This document shows positions 32,863 to 36,291 of a stretch of 36,291 bases of DNA, one piece after another. Position numbers and translations under genes: made by a program. The notes beneath the pieces were generated by a model that was not told where the DNA came from, made no database searches, and saw only the letters and a program-made list of their open reading frames with translations. Every line of letters begins with the position of its first letter. Within the stretch, counting starts at the first letter, position 1. The stretch comes from an uncultured Bacteroidota bacterium. GTDB taxonomy: Bacteria > Bacteroidota > Bacteroidia > Flavobacteriales > Flavobacteriaceae. The DNA lies in contig CACNGE010000016.1 of the NCBI GenBank assembly GCA_902619855.1, forward strand, positions 1 through 36,291, read 5' to 3'.

Positions 32863-34068
32863 TCACCTCATCTGAAAAATCCAATCGGCGGGATTTTTGG
32901 GGGTGGTATTGTAAAATACGCTAAACTGTAAGGTCGTGCGTTGGGTCGTTGGATTGGTGAAGATGGTACCAATTTCTTGTTTGGAAACGACCTTGTCCCC
33001 CTTTTGCACTGAAACCGATGCAAGGTTTTTATAGGCCGTGACATAGCCCCCGTGCTGAATCAATACGATTGGATTACTCCCCTGAAATTGGACAATATTC
33101 AACACTGTTCCTTCAAACACTGCGCGTGCTTTTGTTCCAGGGCTTGTGGCGATGGTCACCCCATTGCTTTTGATGGTTGTGGTGCGTACAACCGCGTGGC
33201 GTTGAGTGCCAAATTTTTGAATCACCACTCCTTTTCTCACAGGCCAAGGCAACCTGCCTTTGTTGGCAGTAAAATTTGCTGCCAAGGCTTTAGCCTCTGG
33301 CGTAAGAGCAAAGCTTACATTGGTTATTCCTGCTTTTTTGTTCGAAGCTGCAATCGCCTCCCGAATCAAGCGATCAATTTCTCTGTCGATCTTTGCCGTT
33401 TGACGCTGTTTCTTTTTTATCTGTGCTGCGTATTTGCTCTCGTTCGAACGTAGGTTTTGAAGCACCTTTTGCTGTTTCTTTCGCTCTTGTTCAAACTGTT
33501 CTTGCACTTTGCGATTGTCTGACAGCAATTCCTCCTTCACAGCTTTTTGCGATACTAAGGTCTCATTCAGTTGGCGTAGTGTTTCTGTTTTTTTAGCTAT
33601 GTTTTCCCCTTGTTGTTTGCGATAAGCTGCATATTGGTTCATATAACGAACGCGTTTGATGGCTTGCCAAAAATTTTCAGACGAAAACAAAAACATCAAT
33701 CGATTTTGCTGAGAAGAGTTTTTGCGAGACTTCACAATCATAGATGCATAGTCTTCTTTCAAAATTGCAAGCTCATCCTCTAAGGCAGAAATATCAGCCT
33801 GGTTTTTATTGATCTGACTGGTAAGTGCATTGATTTGGCGATTGGTCAGTCGAATCAATTCTCGTAGGCGATCAATCTTCAAAAACAAATCTTCGAGCGA
33901 TTCTAAGGCATCGGCTTTTTGATTTTTATTTTTCTGAAGCATCCCATTAATTTGCACAATTTCTTGCTGGAGTTGTTTTCGTTGTGCCTCCAAACGAGTA
34001 CGTGCATCTTGTCCATAGATTTCTTCACAGACCAACCCTAACAATACCAACAACAACAGTTTCCTCAT
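32863..34068 (-). CDS. EnvC-like murein hydrolase activator with degenerate M23 domain
   Basis: The 401-aa protein has a signal peptide (about 1-19, ending EEIYGQ), a long coiled coil (about residues 22-245, many K/E/Q/L heptads) and a C-terminal M23/LytM fold (about 275-400: WPVRKGVVIQKFGTQRH, IATSPGTKARAVFEGTVL, PADWIFQM). The HxxxD and HxH zinc residues are missing (TIKSNGV, YKNL and TLQFS occupy the positions), so it should not cut. EnvC-type proteins activate cell-separation amidases through the degenerate LytM domain. The ATG overlaps the DUF4292 stop by 4 nt, so the genes are coupled. Confidence 0.9.
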   Translation of the reverse strand: MRKLLLLVLLGLVCEEIYGQDARTRLEAQRKQLQQEIVQINGMLQKNKNQKADALESLEDLFLKIDRLRELIRLTNRQINALTSQINKNQADISALEDELAILKEDYASMIVKSRKNSSQQNRLMFLFSSENFWQAIKRVRYMNQYAAYRKQQGENIAKKTETLRQLNETLVSQKAVKEELLSDNRKVQEQFEQERKKQQKVLQNLRSNESKYAAQIKKKQRQTAKIDREIDRLIREAIAASNKKAGITNVSFALTPEAKALAANFTANKGRLPWPVRKGVVIQKFGTQRHAVVRTTTIKSNGVTIATSPGTKARAVFEGTVLNIVQFQGSNPIVLIQHGGYVTAYKNLASVSVQKGDKVVSKQEIGTIFTNPTTQRTTLQFSVFYNTTPKNPADWIFQMR

Positions 34069-34811
34069 ATACGTGTATAAGATTTTGGAATGGAAAATGG
34101 CGTACGAATGCTAGTGTTGATTTCTGTTTTTCTAAATTCAAACTCCAACTGAGCTGTTTCGCCCTTGCTTTGTCCTTCATAACGAATCTTCATCGGAATC
34201 CACTGCCCTGACATTTGTTTATAGTCGCTGTAGTGAATCACCAATCGTTTTTGTCCAAGGGTTAGCAGCTGTTTGGTCATCATAAACTGTTGGTCGTAGG
34301 TGTTGCTCAATCGCAAATTCCCTTGACGAGATTTGAGTATATATCCATCTTTGATGACTGCGAATCGAACCCTGCTTTTTGGGGTTTCAAACAAAGGAAC
34401 AGCTCGCAAACTGTTTTCAATTTGAGCATAGTTCAGCGAAAAACCGAGCGCATCTTCAATTGCTGAAAAGTCTCCTTCAAAAAAAGTTTTTCCGATTTGT
34501 TCGTAAAAAGAAACCCCTGTCTTATCGATTTTAGCTCGCCCAACTGGAACAATCATCGCTGCGTTGACCCAAATCAATTCGTTTGCACGAATTCGAATGC
34601 TAGTCGATATTCGCTGACTGGCATTTCCTTGAAATGCTGTGACCGATCCACGCATATCAAGGGTGTTCCAAGAGGGTTGGATTGTTTGAATCTGCTCGAT
34701 CAAGTCTTTGGCGTTTGTGACTTTTATATCACTTATTGGTTTTGGTCGCAAGACGCCACAACTATTGACAGTCAATGCAATCATCCCCAAAAACAAAACC
34801 TTGCGTATCAC
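34065..34811 (-). CDS. DUF4292 outer-membrane lipoprotein
   Basis: A 248-aa protein with a lipoprotein signal peptide (lipobox VNSC, Cys18 by count) followed by a LolA/LolB-like beta structure (TSIRIRANELIWVNAAMIVP, VGRAKIDKTGVSFYEQIGKT). This is the DUF4292 family, common in Flavobacteriia. The fold resembles lipoprotein carriers, but a role in lipoprotein transfer is inference. The start is a GTG at 34811, 1 nt after the stop of the nucleotidyltransferase gene; the stop overlaps the EnvC-like gene. The window's lspA product would process it. Confidence 0.82.
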   Translation of the reverse strand: MIRKVLFLGMIALTVNSCGVLRPKPISDIKVTNAKDLIEQIQTIQPSWNTLDMRGSVTAFQGNASQRISTSIRIRANELIWVNAAMIVPVGRAKIDKTGVSFYEQIGKTFFEGDFSAIEDALGFSLNYAQIENSLRAVPLFETPKSRVRFAVIKDGYILKSRQGNLRLSNTYDQQFMMTKQLLTLGQKRLVIHYSDYKQMSGQWIPMKIRYEGQSKGETAQLEFEFRKTEINTSIRTPFSIPKSYTRI

Positions 34812-34812
34812 T

Positions 34813-35826
34813 CTATTTTAGTTCAGAAAAGTCCCCAAGACTGATGAAAGAAAAGTCCCCATTGAATTTGACATGGTTACCCAACATCGCTTCTTTACAT
34901 TTGACGCCATTCAATTCACAATGAGATTGAATGATGCTGTTTTCAATTGTACTGTTTTCAATTCGAGTTTGTGGCCCAATCGACACAAAGGGCCCAATCG
35001 TACTGTTATGGATTTCAACTCCATCAGCGATGTAACAAGGAGAGATAACCGTACTGTTTTTACTGCCATAATTTCCTACCAGCTGTTCCCCTTCCTTTTC
35101 AAGAATCTGCAGCATTCGTCGATTGGTTTCTATGGTGATTGATGGATTTCCACAGTCCATCCATTCTGATACTTCTGCAGTTGTAAATCGTTTGCCTTTA
35201 TCCATCATTCGCAAAATACCATCGTTGATTTGATACTCCCCATCACGTGTTAGGTTTTCATCCAACACAGCATTTAGTTCGTTTTTCAAATCAGTAGCTT
35301 CTTTGAAGTAGTAGATTCCAATCACAGCCAAATCAGACACATGGTCTGTTGGCTTTTCGACCAGCCCTTTGATATCCCCTTGGTCATTGATTTCAACAAC
35401 TCCATAGGCTTCAGGATTCTTCACTTTTTTAACCCAAATCGTAGCATCTGCATTGTTATCCAATTCAAAATCGGCACGAATAAGGGTGTCTGCATACGCA
35501 ATAACAGTCGGGCCGTTGAGCAGTGGCTGAGCATACATGATGGCGTGTCCTGTTCCCAATGCTTCAAGCTGACGAAAAATATGTGCTTTTGCTCCTAAGC
35601 TTTCTGCCAGTTTTTGGAGCTCATCAACCATTTCATCCCCAAAAAAGACAGGGTCTCCCAAAACAAAACCAATGTTGTTGACTGGTTGATCGGTAAGCTT
35701 GACGATGTCGCTTACCAATCGACTGACAATGGGCATTCCTGCCACAGCAAGCATGGGTTTTGGAGTGGTGAGTGTATGTGGTCTTAAGCGAGAGCCACGT
35801 CCGGCCATGGGTACGATGATGTTCAT
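34813..35826 (-). CDS. Sugar-phosphate nucleotidyltransferase with left-handed beta-helix tail
   Basis: The 337-aa protein starts with the nucleotidyltransferase signature MAGRGSRLRPHTLTTPKPML (residues 7-26), which binds NTP and phosphate. GTGHAIMYAQPLL, AYADTLI (metal-binding Asp) and LVEKPTD also fit. The C-terminal part has hexapeptide-like turns (IADGVEIHNSTIGPFVSIGP, IENSTIENSIIQSHCEL) of a left-handed beta-helix. Family members make NDP-sugars such as dTDP- or UDP-sugars for surface glycans; the exact substrate is not visible. It sits 4 nt downstream of dut in the envelope operon. Confidence 0.88.
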   Translation of the reverse strand: MNIIVPMAGRGSRLRPHTLTTPKPMLAVAGMPIVSRLVSDIVKLTDQPVNNIGFVLGDPVFFGDEMVDELQKLAESLGAKAHIFRQLEALGTGHAIMYAQPLLNGPTVIAYADTLIRADFELDNNADATIWVKKVKNPEAYGVVEINDQGDIKGLVEKPTDHVSDLAVIGIYYFKEATDLKNELNAVLDENLTRDGEYQINDGILRMMDKGKRFTTAEVSEWMDCGNPSITIETNRRMLQILEKEGEQLVGNYGSKNSTVISPCYIADGVEIHNSTIGPFVSIGPQTRIENSTIENSIIQSHCELNGVKCKEAMLGNHVKFNGDFSFISLGDFSELK

Positions 35827-35830
35827 ATTT

Positions 35831-36265
35831 TCATTTTATGCCTGTGCTTCCAAACCCCCCTGCTCCACGATCGGAATCGCTGAGTGAGTCTGTTTCTTTC
35901 CAGTGAATCGTTTCATGTTTTGCAATGACCAACTGTGCAATGCGATCGCCATTGTTGATGGTAAAGGGTTCGTTGGATAAATTAATCAGTATCACTCCAA
36001 TTTCACCTCGGTAGTCTGCATCAATCGTGCCAGGAGCGTTGAGTACTGTGATTCCACTTTTGATTGCTAAACCACTGCGTGGTCGCACTTGCGCCTCCAC
36101 ACCAATTGGAAGTTCGATAAACAGTCCTGTTTTGACAATCGTTCGTTCAAAAGGCTCTAAAACGATTGCGCTGTCGAGTTGTGCGCGTAGATCCATCCCT
36201 GCCGAAGCATTGCTTTCATAGGAGGGCAGCGCATGGTTAGATTGATTTACGATTTGAATTGTCAT
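35831..36265 (-). CDS. dut: dUTP diphosphatase
   Basis: A 144-aa trimeric dUTPase that hydrolyses dUTP to dUMP, keeping uracil out of DNA and supplying dTMP precursor. All five motifs are present: SAGMDLRA (1), VRPRSGLA (2), [13 protein letters not shown] (3), NGDRIAQLV (4) and the glycine-rich [10 protein letters not shown] (5). Length is typical. It heads the visible part of the envelope operon; the 26 bases upstream (36266-36291) are too short to judge what lies beyond. Confidence 0.97.
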   Translation of the reverse strand: MTIQIVNQSNHALPSYESNASAGMDLRAQLDSAIVLEPFERTIVKTGLFIELPIGVEAQVRPRSGLAIKSGITVLNAPGTIDADYRGEIGVILINLSNEPFTINNGDRIAQLVIAKHETIHWKETDSLSDSDRGAGGFGSTGIK

Positions 36266-36291
36266 TTGTGATCAATTGTTTTCATTCATTT

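Noticed and set aside
1-36291. CRISPR array, transposon, prophage, toxin-antitoxin or restriction system
   Set aside because: No regularly spaced repeats, transposase or integrase motifs, small paired ORFs or methylase motifs were seen on either strand.

Overview
The window is a stretch of chromosome from a member of the Bacteroidota, most likely class Flavobacteriia. The signs are: type IX secretion (T9SS) parts and a T9SS sorting domain; two large TonB-dependent receptors; promoters of the Bacteroidota TTG/TAnnTTTG type; no convincing Shine-Dalgarno sequences; and the gene neighbourhoods porZ-recO, ileS-dksA-lspA, rpmF-DUF177-pdxA and accB-accC. Base composition is moderate by eye (low-to-mid forties % GC, not computed), with two more AT-rich islands. 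Most of the window is housekeeping DNA. It holds no rRNA, tRNA, CRISPR array, transposase or integrase that I can see, and no gene-free gap longer than about 300 bases.

Left part (1-12 kb, mostly + strand): the end of a PorZ-like T9SS propeller protein, recO, a TonB-dependent receptor, ileS, a DksA/TraR-family regulator and lspA. The convergent 5-formyltetrahydrofolate cyclo-ligase gene follows on the minus strand, then uvrC. Next (12-18.3 kb, +) come a DUF3108 protein, a lipoprotein M23 peptidase, pgi (overlapping the peptidase gene by 65 nt) and a second, compositionally distinct TonB-dependent receptor closed by a strong terminator.

Middle (18.3-29.2 kb): recJ and rsmI on the minus strand; tdk, alr and asd on the plus strand; then the minus-strand blocks fabH-accB-accC (start of fatty-acid synthesis) and DUF177-rpmF, and pdxA. 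pdxA is divergent from ribE across a 41-bp gap with two back-to-back -7 elements. alr and asd both feed peptidoglycan precursors (D-Ala and diaminopimelate); tdk and dut (at the right end) both feed dTTP.

Right part (29.2-36.3 kb, minus strand): an AT-rich three-gene surface-protein cassette (T9SS type A protein, DUF5011 protein with an uncharacterised C-terminal half, frameshifted LamG-like protein), an S1/P1 nuclease, and an envelope operon dut - sugar nucleotidyltransferase - DUF4292 lipoprotein - EnvC-like protein with a degenerate M23 domain.

Most notable observations: (1) IleRS carries a swapped GIHH signature in place of HIGH, the form linked to mupirocin hyper-resistance. (2) The DksA-like protein and thymidine kinase replace the four zinc-knuckle cysteines with the same residues (Cys/Thr/Ser/Ala), and ribosomal protein L32 shows the same first-knuckle change. 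(3) A LamG protein is broken by one base at a G5 run inside an AT-rich surface cassette. I found no clear evidence of a new multi-gene system; the surface cassette is the best candidate for undescribed biology.
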